In this document: one piece after another, positions 15,000 to 15,245 of the stretch | Position numbering within the stretch: the stretch's first letter is position 1 | Layout of the letters: each line of letters opens with the position of its first letter | Assembly (NCBI GenBank): GCA_035308525.1 | Contig: DATGGM010000291.1 | Coordinates: forward strand, 1-15,245 | Length of the DNA: 15,245 nucleotides | Reading direction: 5' to 3' | DNA from: Bog-159 sp035308525 | GTDB lineage: Bacteria > Acidobacteriota > Terriglobia > Bryobacterales > Bryobacteraceae | Made by a program: the position numbers and the translations under genes | The notes under the pieces: model-generated | Told to the model about the DNA's origin: nothing | What the model saw: the letters and a program-made list of their open reading frames with translations, nothing else | The model's database searches: none

Positions 15000-15245
15000 A
15001 TGCGCGTCACCACATCAGTTCGGCGATTCGCCACGATCTTCTCTGTTCTGGCGGCGGGTGTCCACGCGGCCAACGCCCAGCCGGGGAATCAGGCAGTCGG
15101 TTTTCTTGCCACTCTCGGTGGGTCGGTCAGTTCCGTCACGAGTTTCAACTCCGCGGGCGGTACAAATGCCGTGACCATCCTCGGCACCGGGCTCTTCGAG
15201 GTCGTGTTTCCCGGCCTTGGCAACGGCTATACCAGCAATGTCCAG
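15000..15245 (+). CDS. Secreted protein of unknown function (partial, 3' end outside window)
   Basis: The first 82 residues of an exported protein. The ATG at 15000 follows AGGAGGGA with about nine bases between, and the promoter at 14823-14852 precedes it. Residues 1-26 are a signal peptide with a basic start, hydrophobic core and cleavage near ANA|Q. The mature part is rich in Gly, Ser, Val and Thr, with SSVTSFNSAGG and GTGLFEVVFPGLGNG ending in NVQ at the edge. From memory, the spacing of FNS-GG, GTG-x-[FY]-x-V-x-F-x-GLG and NVQ recurs in secreted repeat proteins of bacteria, so more copies may follow. It is separated from the efflux operon by its own promoter and is probably an independent transcription unit. 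Function is not recognised. Confidence 0.75.
   Translation, partial: MRVTTSVRRFATIFSVLAAGVHAANAQPGNQAVGFLATLGGSVSSVTSFNSAGGTNAVTILGTGLFEVVFPGLGNGYTSNVQ

Noticed and set aside
1..15245. CRISPR arrays, tRNA genes, insertion sequences or phage attachment sites
   Set aside because: No direct-repeat arrays, tRNA-like cloverleaf, transposase motifs or terminal inverted repeats were seen.

Overview
The window looks like chromosomal DNA of a Gram-negative, GC-rich bacterium. The best guess is an acidobacterium of the Solibacter/Bryobacter type. This is inferred from an outer-membrane protein with an N-terminal carboxypeptidase-regulatory-like domain, an exported protein whose mature N-terminus (W-K-x-K-P-A-x-Q-W) resembles Acidobacteria hypotheticals, and strong GC preference at third codon positions. 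I see no tRNA, rRNA, transposase, CRISPR array or phage gene.

Left half, minus strand (1-4793): reading leftwards, an ammonium channel (Amt), a small putative exported protein, a short SecA paralogue and an alpha/beta-hydrolase cut by the window edge. The SecA-like gene and the hydrolase are 18 nt apart and each has a strong Shine-Dalgarno sequence, so they probably share a transcript. The SecA protein keeps all ATPase motifs but has lost most of the helical-wing region and the zinc-binding tail, so it is an accessory SecA2-like motor rather than the housekeeping SecA.

Middle (4794-5548): a divergent intergenic region, a 77-residue two-helix membrane protein on the plus strand starting at TTG, and a 262-nt AT-richer gap in front of the next operon.

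Right half, plus strand (5549-14654): a compact six-gene operon with gaps of at most 25 nt and three stop/start overlaps. In order: a beta-barrel porin with an N-terminal carboxypeptidase-regulatory domain, coiled coil and Pro/Ala linker; an exported protein of unknown function; a lipoprotein periplasmic adaptor; a heavy-metal-efflux RND pump; a TolC/CzcC-type outer-membrane factor; and an exported protein resembling DUF4097. The adaptor, pump and outer-membrane factor would form a tripartite efflux complex across both membranes. The pump carries the Asp-Asp-Glu signature of divalent-cation (CzcA-like) exporters in its fourth membrane helix. The porin and the two orphan exported proteins have no established place in such a complex and are the most interesting part of the window.

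Right edge (14655-15245): a 345-nt gap holding a near-consensus sigma-70 promoter and a hairpin-rich leader of about 140 nt, followed by the start of a secreted protein that runs off the window.
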